DNA of 64,000 bases from Coprinellus micaceus (GCA_951394405.1 OX596345.1:2232001-2296000); one strand, 5' to 3'; counted from the first letter of the stretch, positions 12,022 to 25,580 are shown. Numbers and translations are program-made. Notes: generated from the sequence alone by a model not told the origin.

Positions 12022-12174
12022 TCACAAGGCCAGGCTGCCGAGCACTAGCACGCCAATCGAGACCAAGAGCACCAAAACTAGCCTGATGCTCGTGGTACGC
12101 TGAGGACGCATGGGGTCCTCCCTCTCCAAGTCGTCCTCGGAGCGACTGCTGACTTCACCCGGTAATGATGCCAT
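12022..12174 (-). CDS. possible 50-aa tail-anchored protein or last exon
   Basis: A frame starting at ATG 12174 has an acidic N-terminal half, a basic MRPQRTTSIR segment and a C-terminal hydrophobic helix (LVLVLLVSIGVLVLGSLAL) that ends the protein. This layout is that of a tail-anchored membrane protein. It could equally be the last exon of a longer unresolved gene, or chance. Confidence 0.25.
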   Translation of the reverse strand: MASLPGEVSSRSEDDLEREDPMRPQRTTSIRLVLVLLVSIGVLVLGSLAL

Positions 12175-12668
12175 ATAGGGGTCGCGGAGGAGTTGGTGCC
12201 TGAAGAGGTTTCTGTGGAGACGCGTCGGTCTCACCTGTGGGTGGGCGGACCGAGCTTACGGTACCGCGCCCAAAGCCTCAACCCAGCACCCCGTTTGGAA
12301 CAAGATGTAGGCCGAGAAATTTATAACTGACGCTCATGATAGAACGTGTTAGCGCTCCCAGTTCCTTCGTCATGGCGCCGAACGACAGCCTAGCCACGAA
12401 CTTCCCAGGAGTCCTTCAGATTGGGCCAGGGTTGTGCCACTTCGTCGCGGAGCTTGCCTTCTTGGATTCTCGGGCCCCCAATCCTCGTCAATCCCCTTCA
12501 CAGCATCCATCGACGGTGGGTTCCTCTCGTAATATTTGGTGAGCGCAGCAGGCTCCTCGTAACCTTCAGTCCCCTGGGTATACAGGTATTCGCTCTGAAT
12601 GTCCGGTTCGATGGTACCATTACGAGTTCAAGTGGTTTTGCGAGTAGAAGGGGAGGGGGAGGACGGAC

Positions 12669-15600
12669 GGGCTGCTGGTGTTGCGTCTGCGGCCTACGTA
12701 CTCGAATCCATGCGCGCCGGGTTGCTCGATGCCGTTACCCGCACCATGCATCTGCGGATGGGGCTCTCGAAAAGCGCCGCGCACCTCGTACGGATGGAAC
12801 GCCGTACGTAGCTGGTGGCTCGGCGGAGTTCGACGAGGGTTTGCGAAATATTGACCTGCTCCGCTTCGACGAAGATGCGACGAGGACAATGAAGGGTATG
12901 GAGGGTGTGACTGTGTGTAAGGGGAATCGAACTGGTCATCAATAAGGGTCGGCTGGATCGCTAGGGCACTCGGGTTCATGGCGTTAGGCATCGTCTTCGA
13001 CTGGCCGAGTTCCTCGCATCCCTTGTCCCTCGAACCGCCCCACTCCTTCCCAGAGCGCATACAACCAATTTGCACTGAAGAACACTCGCAGAGGCGGACA
13101 AGGGTTTCGACTTCGACCTGGCTTTGCCCGACTTCTCGGACTCCGACGAACTGGAGGGTTCAGGCGGAAGGATGGGTATCGAAGAGTGTATCTTCCCCTC
13201 TTTGGTCGGGAACCGCCGTCGTCCATCCCCGCCTCCCCGTCACCACCTGTCGGTCTCCACCCAGACATCTCCACTCCCTTCTGGCTCGCCCATTCGCCCC
13301 TTCCCGCGACACTGGTCGCATGCTCGCCATGCCCACGACACTGGTCATCGAACACGTGCTGGCGGTACTAGCTCGAGCGAATGCTCGCAGAACTCCCTCT
13401 TCTCCCTATGCTGGAGAACGGCGTGGGCGTTGAGCTCGAAGTCGACGTCGTGTACCCTGGTTTCCCCGACCAAATCAGCGGGAAGGATGCTACGATCAGC
13501 AGCTGCGACCAGTGTGGATGATAAGGGGATGGTTGACGAAAGGGCTATGATAGGCCGTGGACTCGTTCCTCCGCTCCAAAACCACCTCGTCAGTAGCCCA
13601 TAGTGATAATTGGCTCAATGAGGCGGAGGTGACTTGGGAGTCCTGGTGCGTCGTGTTCACCTGTCCGTGGTTTATGTGGGTCGAACGAGGATGTACTAAA
13701 GTAATTTACAATGGACTTACTGTTGGGTCTAGGGAATCCTCCGGGGAGATGTGGTCCTCGATCTGGCCATTCCCGATTACTTGGAGGTGAATCGGAGCCT
13801 CTTCGCTGACGCTGGGGAGGAAGCCCTGATGACGCAGACGAGGCCGACGACTTGCGCACCGGGACTTCTGGCTTCGATGGTGAGGACGTCGGTAAAGGGG
13901 CGGGGGTCGTGGCGATCGATCCGGAGGCACGGGTAGAGGTTATGTTCTGGAGTTATAGCGAGCTGGAGGTGATATACAGTAAGGGTGAACCTGGGGGTCG
14001 TCCATTCCGAAGGGCATCCCCTCCACTCTCCTACGTAATCCCTGCAAACAGCGCTTCCCGCTCCTGCCTCACTCCATCTGGGATGGCGTTCCCAACCATT
14101 GAGATCCGGTCCTGCTTCTCCGCTCGAGCTGGGTGCAGAATTGTCTTCAGCTCACCACCGGACTCTAGGCCGTCGGGCATGCTAACCGGGAGCTCCATTC
14201 CATAGCGACTGGGCTGGCCATAAGGGGACGTCGAAGAGTATCCGCGCTGTGCTGACGAGGACGATGTGTGCATCTAATGCAAGGTGCTGGGTATCGCGTC
14301 GGTCGATCATAGCACGAGTAGAGGGGTATGTCGTGATAGTCGTAGAGGTATGGGTAAGAGAGTGGATCGCAGTCTTCGAGGTCCGTATCCGTAACGCTTC
14401 GTGGTCGTCACACTCGTTGTCAACGTGGGTATGTAAGCCAGCAGATACCAGCTTCCGATACGCAGGACCGAGGTCGACCTCGTCCTGCCCTAATGTATGA
14501 CGATCGAACAGCGGCATAGGGGCAAGGTGGCCACCAAGCAGGCTCGCTGGCACCGAGACGCACGATGTCGGTCGGTGTAGGTGGTGGTCGAGGCGCTCCT
14601 TCACAATTAGTTGGTGCCTTCTTGGGCCCGCACTCCGTAATCAGAATCCGTCCATGGGGATATGCCTGGAATCGTCTGCCTCATGTCAGTCCACGAGGAT
14701 TGGATTGTGATCAAATGAAAGGAGAACTCTACCTTGCTGCCTTTTGATTGACCAGGTCCCCAACTCCTCCGAGTCCACGGTCGATGGTGAATATGTGTAA
14801 TCAGTGGTCGTTGTCGTCGACGCGGCCCCCGAGTCCGTCGAGGAACGAGGCAGACCCTATAGACCTAATCTCTGGGAATCGTCCTGAGAACGACTTGCCG
14901 AGAACGGAGCGTCGATGTGGGACGACTCTAATTGGCCCGGGAAGCATGGGAACGGTACCGGCTTTGTACTGGCTCGACGCCGGCGGAGTTGCTTTGTCCG
15001 ATTCGTCGTTCCGATACATCAATCGAATAGTCGAACGGGATGACAATCCGGAGGGGCTCGAGAACTGATCAGGCGTGACGGGGATACCAGGAACCAGGCG
15101 ATGCAGGGAGGTTCCTGAAACCTATACAACACGCCGGAACAGGGGGTTCTTTCACCTGCTTCTTGATGGAAGTGGCATGACCATGGCCTGCGCCAGCCAA
15201 GCGGGTTGACGAATGACGTTCACACTGGCATGAAATATGGGCAAAGTGCGAAGTCCTCGAGCCCACCCGCACACCATCAAGAGTCGCGCTGCCTCAAAGA
15301 GGTATCGCATGTGGTAGCGACGACAGCCTAAGAGTGTAGGGAAATAGTTTGAAAAGTTAGGTAGGGCACCGTCGAATAGAAGAGAGGAGAGGAGAGGAAG
15401 TGAAGAGAAACCAAATGGAGAGAAGGGAAGAAGGGAAGGGAAGGGAAGGGAAGGGAAGGGACGAGATGAGATGAGATGAGATGAAAAGGCGGAAATGGGA
15501 AGAGAAGTCACCGAAAGAGAAGAGAAGTCACCAAAAGAGAAGAGAAGTCACCAAAGGAGAAGAGAAGTCACCAAAGAGGACTCGGAAGAGCTGAGAGACG

Positions 15601-17028
15601 GGAAAAGATAAGGATAGACACGAGGGAAGCCAGGGGAACGGCGAGCATTTATAGATGTCGCCGAATGTCTCCTCAGCGAAGGCCCTCAGCCTCTGATATT
15701 GGGGACACCTTTTCTTTGGCGAGCTTCGGAATGGGTTGGAAGCGACGGCGGATGAGGGAAGGTTGAGGGGGTCTGACTCAACTCCCGAACTCGTCGATTT
15801 GCTATACAACCCGACCGCCTATTGCCGCCGGGTCGGGATGGGCGCTTGTCGATGGCCTTGAGGTGTATCCCATGACGTCGGCTGGGGAGGGTGGTGTGTG
15901 AACTGGCGAAGGGAGGGGTGTGACCTGAGAAGTGCGGCCTGAGTGTCACGTCGGCGAGATGTGGTATAACGTCGCATATATTCTTCACAAGCGCCTCTTG
16001 ATAGTATCCTGCAAACCCCCAATACCTTCCGCGCTGCTGTATCCGGCCAGTGGCCTCCGAGTCTCGGAGAACGCCAAGAATCGCGTCATTAGACTATCAT
16101 CACAAATGTTGGGGAGATCGCGAATCAAGCGCCCGTTCACACACAAAGGCTCAGATCGGCGATACGGCCTCCAACACACGATCGCCCACCCCACCAGCAC
16201 CGAGGGCATCTCCGCGGCCACCGACTCGGAGGACGGGTGTTAAAGGCGGCGTTGTTGAGCGCCTGGAACGCGATATGGCCTCACCGTAACCTGAAGCGTT
16301 GTACTTGAAAGGATAGGCATGATTGTTCAGGGCGGCGGTGTCGTAGGAGCAAGGATGGGAAAGTCATGCTTGGCGATCGTGGCGGGCCCATGTCGTCTGG
16401 TTCCAGTCGTTCGGAGGACCTGCAGCGATCCCAGAGCACGGGGTCGGTGATGCTGAACCAGATAGAGTTCGACTGTCATTGGAGAACTGTATGTAGACTC
16501 GGCGGGTGTGGTAGAGTCGAGACCTGCGACCTGCCACTGGAATGCCGCATACCACATCCAGAGACTTGAAGCGCTGACGAGGTCAACCATGGTGTCGGCA
16601 TGATTGACAACCCTACTTCGAGTGCCTTACGCCAGTACTGGATATTAGACGACGCGAGATCCTTGTGCACCCCGAGACACGAAAACCCGCTCACGTTTTC
16701 GATAGGGTGCCCCTCGTCCCCAATCTTTACTAGGGCTACCTCACCATGGATGGACGACAATTAAATGCCGTGTGCGGCGGTGGACTAGAGAAAGAAGGAC
16801 GTCGCTGTTTCCTGGGGGGAGGGTGCGGGGGCTACAATGTTTGAGAGGATTTAGCTGCACCACTCAGGCAACAGTTGTGACCCGACGAACCTTGGAACTT
16901 TGCTCATCGACCCGTCGGAGGTCAATCGAAGGCTCAAGCGCTCAAGAACGAAATGCTTGTATTTGCTTCCTAGCTCGAACAGGTGTAACTTGAGGGGGTG
17001 AAGAACACGAAATGATGGGGATCGGAGC
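12669..17028 (+). repeat. 4,360-bp inverted repeat, left copy
   Basis: This segment recurs in reverse complement at 38450-42809. All frames I compared are identical, both copies are 4,360 bp, and even the low-complexity tracts have the same unit counts. The left edge is at gggctgctggtg (12669) and the right edge at ggggatcggagc (17028). Beyond both edges the sequences differ. I found no terminal inverted repeats and no target duplication, and no recognisable protein inside; frames within it are at most about 160 codons. So it does not look like a classical transposon. Confidence 0.9.
15385..15575. repeat. polypurine and satellite-like tracts in the inverted repeat
   Basis: In order: AGGAG repeats, six AAGGG units (15431-15460), four GATGA-type pentamers, then four copies of a roughly 20-nt unit containing AGAGAAGTCACC. 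The mirror of this block is at about 39903-40093 with the same copy numbers. The purine-rich strand could form H-DNA. Confidence 0.8.
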
Positions 17029-19885
17029 ACGTCAAGTTTCGTATACGAACCTGGCACCAGCGATCACCGATCATCGCTGAAGTTTCAAAAGACGGGAACC
17101 ACTCACCAAGGTTTCAACTCCTGGGGCGAACTGCAGCGGTCATATTCAGTTATCCCCACTGACCGGCTGGAACTCATCGCGCATCCACGCAAGCGCCGTT
17201 TTCAAGTAGGCATGCTTTCGTTCCGTAGTGGTTTGGCTGGAGTCTGCAACTCGTTTCGAGTCTGAAGATGGCAAGAAACACAAACATGCCTTCGCACCTG
17301 CTCGCTTCCTCCTCTTTCAGACATGGCACAAGCGTGTCCGAATACAGCATCACGTTCGGAAGAGGAATAGTCCTATGGTCGGTGAAGCTAGAAATGGGAA
17401 GGTCGAGCAGGGCCTGCATAACGTCAAGAATTCCTTCAGGTTCCCCGTCGACCCCGTTCTTCTTCACCTTTCCCTGACATTCAAGGTTCTCGCCCCGACA
17501 TCAATCAACTCGGCCACGATGATAGCGAATTCACTTATGACCCTCGCCCCCGCCTCGCCTTCATCCCGCACCCTCGCCCAGTGATACTCGATTCGAAGTT
17601 CCTCAGACACCGAGGTCGTCGTCGGTATTCGCCTCCTTGCTTTGTCCCCTCTTGTCTACTTTCCAGTTCCTTCTCTTCGCCCTTCATGTTCGAAGCGGTT
17701 GAGGGATACCACCAACGACCCTACTCCTATATTCCGTGTAACCTGCCCTTGTTGCTCACGCAGTGAAAACTCTACGAAGGCGGCTACGAGAGTTTGAGTC
17801 TGAAGTCTACGCTGGGAGCACTTCGTTTTGAGGAGAAGGTCCGGGCCCTGGGAAAGGAGAGCTAGAGAAGCGGTGAGGGCTGTGGAGTCGAGGTTGGAGG
17901 GGTAGGGGTCATGTCTGCAGAAACCTCAAAGTGCTCACTTTCCCCTCGGCATCGCCTCTACATTTCAGGTAGTGGGCGCAAGCCAGCGGCAAAGCCCATC
18001 GTCCCCTTCCCTCCCACACCGCAAGACCCTCACCCATTCATGCCGGTTCTCTGTGTCCGTCACCGGAGAACTTGGATGCGAGGAAAGCTTTAGCATTGCC
18101 CAATGCACCGTCGAACTTGAACCAACAATGTGGCAGAAGCTTGCCGATCCTGAACAGAACAAAAGAGTCGATTGCGCGGTATTAAGGACCGGATAAATAA
18201 ATGCTTAGATGGAGGAGTAGCCGAGCACTAGAATGCGAATCGGAAAAGGGTCGACCGCGTTTGAATTCGGTGCTCGTGTCTAACTCGCGGTTGCACAGGA
18301 GGCCGGTCTAAACGCTGGTTCTGAGGTGCGAGCTGAAGTGAGCTCGACATAGTCTTTGTTAAGATGAGAATTGAAGTTGGGGACTCACTGCCTGCTTGGA
18401 GGCCGGTCGAAGCCTACATCCTCCTAACCACGATCCTCGGCCCATTTCGAACTGTGTGCCCATCCTCATTGCAAACCGGCTCGAGGGTATCACCCCACGA
18501 CCGGCTTGTGAACAGTTTGAAGGAAAGCGGCTACTTGCTACTGTCGTGTTCTCTTTCGTTGTCATTGTCGTCGACTTGACCCTCCGAGACACGCGAAGTC
18601 CTCTTTCAGTCTATTCATCTCCTTCACAGTCCCGCTGCCATTCGCTCTCGCCGTCGAAACTGGGGGTCGGACCGAGTAGAGCTGTTCATAAACGCACTCA
18701 GTCGAGCGCTTACTTGAACATATGGACTACCCACCGGCTCCGTCACCACGGCGAAGAACAATGCTTTCCCAATACCGCGTGTCGTAAACTTGATAGGGTA
18801 GGGTGTCGCCCATGACCCGAACCCGAAGGTTGCAGCCTATGTGTGGTAGGAGTGGATTTGACTGGAGAGATGGTGGCCAAGGCTACTAGGAGGAAGGGAG
18901 CGTAGGGAGGCAATTGGGGGAGGGAAAGGTGGTGGTGCTTGTCTTCAAACCGATAAATCCGGATGTCGCCGGAGACGCAGAAAGCTGAGCGCTCGAGCAG
19001 CGGCAGCCACCTCCCCGACCTCTACGTGCTGCAAGACTCCCTTCTGGACATACACTGACTCTTTCTCCTTCCCACCCTCCTGGTCCCTGCTAGGTCTGTA
19101 GTGACATTCTCGCCCACATTTCTCCGTCGCTATGTTTTTGGCAGCTCCCGAACTCTTCTTTCCAAGGGGTAGGGTTGATGAAAGAACGGGGAGAACGGGG
19201 AGAAGGAGAGGTTCGAGCAGGGAGAAATCGGGCGAGCGCCACGTGCGAAGTGTTATCGACAAAACGCCAGTTAGCTAATGGATAGTGTGCAAGCGACGAG
19301 AGCGTAACTGCCGTTGGCGGTGCAGTTTCCCACAAGAGCACCGTCTAAAGAAGAAAAGGAATCGGGGAGGTGAGAGCACAATTGATTTGGAGGAGTTTGG
19401 AGGACGACAGACGAACATGGTGATTAACAGGACTTATCGGAACTTGAGAAGGATGATGTCACCATCGGAAGGTATAGCTCAGGCTCGCATTGAATAGTAG
19501 AACTGTAGGAATACTCTGAGGAATGGCGGCGAATATTGCGTGGATTCGTATTGTTACAGGTACTGACAGCATTTGGTAAATACAGGGACGCGGACGGCTT
19601 TTGGATATAGATGATGGGGGAAACTGGATGGAAACGGGCATATGTACAACGGACGCGGCGGGAACGACAGATCAAAGATAACTTGAAGTAAATAAAGCCC
19701 TCACCCCCAGCCCCAGGACTTCGTTCTTGACGATGTTGATGAGCTTGCCGGCGTCGATGAGCTTCAAGACGATGACAGATGCGAAGTGGATGCTGATGGG
19801 CTTGACCAATGGCGACTGCGATGATGATTCAGAAAGGAAGGAGGAGGAAGGGGCATAGAAGGGAAAGAGGGATATGCGATTGCCG
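17029..19885. other. no confident gene
   Basis: The minus frame at 17467-17174 reads smoothly (VMQALLDLPISSF, ending KACLLENGACVDAR, which resembles an ankyrin-repeat end). It is followed upstream by another frame offset at a possible splice site (about 17480). I could not assemble a gene. The rest shows only short overlapping frames. Confidence 0.3.
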
Positions 19886-20506
19886 TTAAGCTTTCTTGAT
19901 GTTGTCGCGGATCCTTTTAACCGCGCAGGAGGCGGCCGTCTTGACGAACTCCTCAGCCAAGTCAAAATCCATCTCATCCGCGATACCTCTGAACAACTTC
20001 CTCCACTCATGCTCCGAGCAGAGCAACTTCTCCCCCCTTTCAGTGCCAAGAAGGAACATGTCCTGGTCCTCGATCTGAGGCGAGGCAAATCCAGGGGTGG
20101 GAGCAACGGTGGGGCCGCGCGAGGTCGAGGGGCTGCGCGGGCCGCTAAACGGAGACCGAAGTTGCTTCAAGATGGTCGCGATGGCTCGGAAAGGGCCAAC
20201 GGTGGGAGTAGGGACCTTGTCGAAGCCCAAGACCTCTTTCCCCTTGCTGTTCCCCTTGCTTCCGCCGCCGAAGTTGTTGAACATATCAATCATCTCTGGG
20301 ATAGGGTCTGGCTGGGGTATGTTGATCATCGACGGCACGGAGGTCATGAAGCGACGCTGGTAGCGTTCGATGCCGAACGCCTCACGCCAAACATGAGTGT
20401 GTTTAGCCAGGGTTGGGTCATCGAAACTCTTGCCTTCAAGTATACCGTGGTAGAGCTTCTTTCTAGACACGGCGTCGGCGATGGCATTGAGGAGTTCGGC
20501 GTCCAT
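19886..20506 (-). CDS. unknown protein (206 aa)
   Basis: Uninterrupted frame from ATG 20506. It has a helical N-terminal region (DAELLNAIADAVSRKKLYHGIL), a middle with WREAFGIERYQRRFM, and a Gly/Ser and Pro-rich linker. A charged helical C-terminus (EWRKLFRGIADEMDFDLAEEF) ends in IKKA. I recognise no family. The gene lies 120 bp downstream of another small minus-strand gene that ends at 20627 beside a GTGAGT, so the two could be exons of one transcript. I keep them apart because no good acceptor restores the frame before this ATG. Confidence 0.55.
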   Translation of the reverse strand: MDAELLNAIADAVSRKKLYHGILEGKSFDDPTLAKHTHVWREAFGIERYQRRFMTSVPSMINIPQPDPIPEMIDMFNNFGGGSKGNSKGKEVLGFDKVPTPTVGPFRAIATILKQLRSPFSGPRSPSTSRGPTVAPTPGFASPQIEDQDMFLLGTERGEKLLCSEHEWRKLFRGIADEMDFDLAEEFVKTAASCAVKRIRDNIKKA

Positions 20507-20626
20507 GGACAGCGACGGAGTGAGGTAGTAAGTGGGAAAGCGAAAGGATTACATTGAGAGACCAGGAATGAGGGTAAGAACGCGAACGTAGTCAGAGGTT
20601 GTATATGTGAGATGGCGAACGTTCAC

Positions 20627-21066
20627 TCACAGATGGTCGATATATAGGTCGTCTTTCATACCCACTATAGACTCAACTTCCTCCGCCGTAGCGTCCGACT
20701 TCGCAACGCGCAGGCAAACGGCAGACTCGGCCATGGCGTCTGAAGCCATTTGGTAGGCAACTCCCTGCACGATTTCCCGAGCAGACGCGTTCTGACGTTG
20801 CTCGGGAGTGAGGACCTTCTGTCCCCACCCGCACAAGCGTCCGGCCTGTCCCTAACGGTTGCCGTATCAGTAACGGATTCGAAGTAGACAAGGACATGAA
20901 ATAAACTCACTCCGTAGTAGTGGTCGTTGATGAGTTGAAGGTACACCCCCACGCGGTCGAAGTCTTTGTTGTCGCACAAGGCACCGTCAGGATGGTATGC
21001 CTGCGTGAACGTAGCGAGGCTATCGTCGGAGAGCTGGGCGTCGAACCGTTGTTGGATCGAAGACAT
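20627..21066 (-). CDS. unknown small protein (126 aa, two exons)
   Basis: Exon 1 is 21066-20911 (ATG, 52 codons ending DHYYG) and exon 2 is 20851-20627. They are separated by a 59-nt GTGAGT...TTAG intron in phase 0. The second exon is a continuous helix-rich stretch (TPEQRQNASAREIVQGVAYQ, then MASDAMAESAVCLRVAKSDA) ending YIDHL. I do not know the family. Compact size, good splice sites and helical periodicity support a real gene. It may belong with the gene at 19886-20506. Confidence 0.55.
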
Positions 21067-24000
21067 TACAGTAAACGAGAGAGGGCGGGGCACGAACAGC
21101 TGGTGGGTGGTGGCGGAAAGGATGGGAAAGAAATGGGGGGCTGGTTTTTCTAGATATGAACCTTTATGTGAAGTAGGAGCGAGGCAAACCGGCGCTGAAG
21201 ATGGAAAGAGGACGGACAGGACGGGACGGACTCCCCAAGTGGAATTGGCGGAACCTTTCACCCTTTTCTCCTCATCTTCCCCTTCTGGAGCGAGGGTTCA
21301 CTGCAAACGAGTGTCTGACTCCTGTTTAAACTTTGGTCTAGTCATTTCGTCCCGGAAGGCTGGCCGATCTAGCCAATACCCTCCAGCCGGTGAATTGCGC
21401 GTTGCCGATTGGTTATTGATGGCGATAGGCGCCCAACCGCGATTTGTGCCCATCGGTTCGTCGCTGCGGTGATATCTGCGCCATGGTATTTGTGTCCAGG
21501 GAAACATGGGCACGTCTGAAACTGAACACATATTTGGATGGGCGCCCCAGCTATTCGCGAGGAGATGCGACGTATGTTCACTCGTTCCTTCAGCTGTACG
21601 GGTTGAGAATGCTCGACCGCCGCAGCCAACTTGAACCAATCTGGTGTTGTCATTGGCCCGTGTAACTTTACGTATACATCGTACATCGGAGATCGCCGAC
21701 TCGATGCGAGCGAATCTCGTTGGCATCCCTCGTTCAAGTCAGGCGACTTCCTCTAGCGCGACTTCTTTAAATCTCATGTACAACAGGCCTTTGCTCTAGT
21801 TGGCGGATTCGAACAGGTCGTCTTTTGGTACCACTTTCCTCGTGCGACTGTACAGTCTCTCTATGTCGCGAAGCTGTGCTGCGGAGAACATGAGGTGGCG
21901 AGGTGGCGCACACGCGTCGCGGATCCAAGCCAAACCAGGTAGGTAGCATTGTCCCCTCACACGAGGCCGCGGCTCTGTTTCCTTGGCCCCGAGTAAAGGG
22001 CAAAAAGGGGTTTTAGTTTCGGGGCTGATTGACTACTATCAACCAAAACTGAATGAACGCCGGCGAGGTACCTCTGGTGGTGTGGCCGCTCATCGCGACG
22101 CCTTCAAGTTGGACATCTTCAACAGGCCATTCCTTTGGGTTGTCCGGAGAACAACCAAGCGAAGGGAGCACATGAGTTATCACCGTAGTAATTGGTGCCC
22201 TCGACCTCGCCCCTCCAGAATTACAAATTAACCTCGAGCTTCCAGAGCAATGGGGTTAATTTGAGGGATGTGATCGCGATCGCGAACATATTGGGGCGAC
22301 CTACCTCCTTTCCAAATCGGGCCAAACCTCAAACGCATCGGGCTGCCTTTCTGGACATCCCGTTTCCCCGGCCCCATTAAAATGCCTCTGGGTAGAAATT
22401 CACTTTGGATGGATTGCGTACTAAGTCACTCCTCAGCTCGGGGGAGGACGTTCACGAATTCATGACCAGCGGCCTCGATACTGCGACAGCCACGGCAACT
22501 TGTGAAAGGCTGGACCGAATCGAGTCATCGTTGAGGAGGTCATGAGATTAACAGGCAGGACCCCGGGGACTCCCACACCCGCAGCAAGACATCAAACATA
22601 CGATCATGAATATCGAATTGGAAGTGCAAGCATCGCCTTCGGCCTCGTGGGTTGGAGACAAAGTTTAGTAATTGTCCCCCAACCGTGACGGTCACGGTAG
22701 TAAGGCTCGTGCATGACACAGAGCCTGAACCTCTCTTCAACCTGAAGGAATCTGCTTAGCCTCGCAACACACCGGTACACCTGTGTTCCAGGTGGAAGAC
22801 TTAGTCGTTGGCTCTCACTTTGTAACACGTCTGTTTATGGACTCGCCGAACATTAGCTTAGTGGTCTCCCTTGCTTGTTCTCTGGGTCGAAGGTTACGAG
22901 CAAGGCGCCAACGACCAGCGTCTAATTTAGGCGCCCTCAATTTTAGAGTTCAGAGGTCCGAATAGGGCCTTGAACAGTCATAGTAATAGCCAGGAAAGCT
23001 CCCGCTGGATCGCCGTATGTGCTTGCCTGCTATCGAGCCCCTCCTATGTTTCAGCCTGAGAAGCCCAACAAATTCACGATATCATTAGAGTCAAGTGGCG
23101 CTCACGCAACAATCGAATGTCCCCGCCAAGTCGGCCAGTCGCGGAGGGGTGTTCCCGGGTCCGTACCACGTGAGGAATCAGCCCAAGGTTGGGATATCAT
23201 GTGCGACACCGGCGTCTCAGCCGTGATGTACGGTCGAGTTTATCTGATTTGTTCGTTAAGCGTTGGGCGGTTCAAGATGTGGCAAACTGTGACTCTGATC
23301 TCCGATGGAGCGAGCCCACTCAAAGGCGCCAAACGACGATCCGGTTTTCAAGCGACGTAGCGGTCTCAACATACTAGGGCTTCCAAGGTTAAATAAGCTC
23401 ATCCCTCCGGTCCCATCTCTGGTACTGCGGATAGACGTTGAAGGCACCCTCTTGACTTTATACATATGCACTGCATCTATGAGCCTTGTCATCATACCCA
23501 GGTTCGCTCTCGGGGTCTGGTGGGAGAATGCTCCGACTGGGTCGGGGATCAGACACCCTTTCGAGCCTCACAAATAATTTGGGGCAATGTACAGGAGGAG
23601 ATTGAAGGTGCGAATCTGGAATACCCTTGCTGAGGCCAATGTATAAACAAGACCGGAGATGGTGTGAAAGACTGCAGGGTTGTCACGAGCAGTGAAAGGC
23701 TACACGAGATACGGCACTCAACCGGTACTAGTCAGTTCAACTCACACACTGGGGAATGCAGAACGACCCACCCTGTCACTGCCCATCTATCTCCCTCCTG
23801 GGCCCTCTCTCCCAAAAGACTAGAGCGTAGGGGACAATCCTTGATCCTGACTCGGGCTTCCAGCGTTCCAGATGCACCAAGGTTGCTGTGGGTGGGTAGC
23901 ATGGGTTCACCGGGCGCAGGGTGACTCAGGCTCGGTGCCAAGCCGCCATGGTAGAAGAAACCTGCTGAGAGCGTCTTGAACCTTGCCCACTGGCAGTTGA

Positions 24001-24591
24001 CAACGATGCCAGTGGTTTGGCAAAGGCGTTCAGCGGAGTTTCAAAGCCGCCACAGCCTGTGTGTTTGTCCGACAGGGAAAAGGGAAACAACGCAGTCTCC
24101 GGCCCCGGGTTCACAGCGGGATCATCATATCATCACCCAGGACACATATGTTTTTGGGGCAGTGAGGGCCGGGGAGAGTAACCGGGGACCATATTATCAT
24201 CCGCCCGAATGGGAAGAACGCATGGTGCCTAAAAGTGGAGTTGTCAGGGAAAGGAATTCCTGCATCCCCCAATACAACCTCCCTATCGATACCACGTAAA
24301 GATCCACGACTGAACACTCCAGTCATTCCCCTTCCGAAACCCGAGATCCCTTCCATAATCCAAGGAGCCTCGTTCCGTCAGTCGAGCATAGTGCTTTCAG
24401 TCTGCCATCTGTCCGGAGCTCTCCGATTGGCACCTGACCACATCATCGTGCCATCACACACAAGCAGAACACGACGCCAACGGCGCAACCCCCACGTTCC
24501 CCTCATTTCCCTAGGGTCCTCCCAGTCCCATTCTCGTTTCTACACCCTTTAACCTCCTGTGTCGGACCTCCCCTCTTCACTGGCCAGAGAT
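21067..24591. other. no gene seen
   Basis: About 3.5 kb with only short frames (the longest is 168 codons, at 20966-21472, largely antisense to the small gene). No protein motif, RNA gene or repeat was recognised. Confidence 0.35.
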
Positions 24592-25580
24592 ATGTCGATC
24601 ATGTGTGTAATCCTCCTTCTTGATTTGATTGAGCCTCCGTTGACACCTTGCCTCGAACAACAGGTCGACCGCGGTTCCAAGTCCAGTCGGCAAGAGCTCA
24701 GGGAGCCCATACCCCTATCCGGAGCTCGACAGTAGCTTCCTCCCAAGCAGCGCTGATGGCTCTTCAGTCAGCGCTGGTCTGGTCGAAGACCCCCGAGCAA
24801 GTTTCGAGAAAGTCGCAACCGTGGTTGCCATTTATAAGGTTGCTTTGTTCTGGGCGGGTCGGGTCAAGGCGGAGCCGGGTCTGTATTCCGCCGAGGAGCA
24901 GGACCAGAAACTCTCTGCCTTGTTGGTTGCCGAGAAAATGCTTCTGGATGTCACTAGAAATGCAGAACGGCTCCCTGGCGCATCTCAGCAACAGCTTCAT
25001 ATCTTACAGAACGAGCTCCTTAATCAAGGTATGTCATTTAGTTGTATCCCTGGGATACAGTGCTAACGAAGTCAACCCATGTTAGGCGTCAGTACACAGC
25101 TCGAGCTTCATTTCAGCAGCCACCGAGCGCCAGTCCCTCAAATCGATGATACCTTGGACTCCGCGTCAGAGTACGGGAGTGACGACCCGTTCCTGGCTAG
25201 CCCCCAACATTACGCCCAGGAGACCACGTATGGTTAGTCCTAACGTCCTTGCTTTATTGTTTATTGTTTTTGTTTTTGTTTTGTGATCAAAGAACCGGCG
25301 CGCATCAACGCTGTGGGCGTTAAATCCTCATTGCCGTTCCATCATCTCGACAAAAGCTGATAACAACCACACAGGGAACGAAGGCTACTTGTGGCAGCCA
25401 TTTTCCTCAATCGCCAACCTGAAATCGGGGGTGGCCAAGCTCTTGTCTACCATTATGATTTTGTCTCTTCTAGTAATTATCATCTGGACCTTCTTATGCT
25501 GCTTCACGTCTGGTCGTTACAATTTCCCCACCCCCATTTTGTTTTATTCCTCTCGCCCAGGCTTTCGGCCTACGTTGTGA
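24592..25580 (+). CDS. unknown protein with C-terminal membrane helix (about 242 aa)
   Basis: Exons are 24592-24602, 24664-25028, 25086-25232 and 25375-25580; the phases join to 243 codons. The first exon is only 11 nt and is the least certain; the other three are well supported by GTATGT/TTAG and GTTAGT/ACAG sites. The protein has a Ser/Pro-rich start and a helical core (FEKVATVVAIYKVALFW to LHILQNELLNQ). An acidic linker (SASEYGSDDP) leads to a strongly hydrophobic segment (TIMILSLLVIIIWTFLCC), then a short tail. This suggests a membrane-anchored protein with a cytosolic helical domain. I recognise no family. Confidence 0.5.

Noticed and set aside
12669..17028. Inverted-repeat segment as a transposon or as a decayed Ras or fungal kinase gene
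   Set aside because: No terminal inverted repeats, no target duplication; short look-alike motifs (for example GARMGKS near 16346) are not followed by the other blocks of those families.
18205..18290. Possible tRNA (AGTAGCCGAGCACTAG and GTTTGAATTCGG resemble A and B boxes)
   Set aside because: I could not pair a 7-bp acceptor stem or a proper anticodon arm around these boxes.
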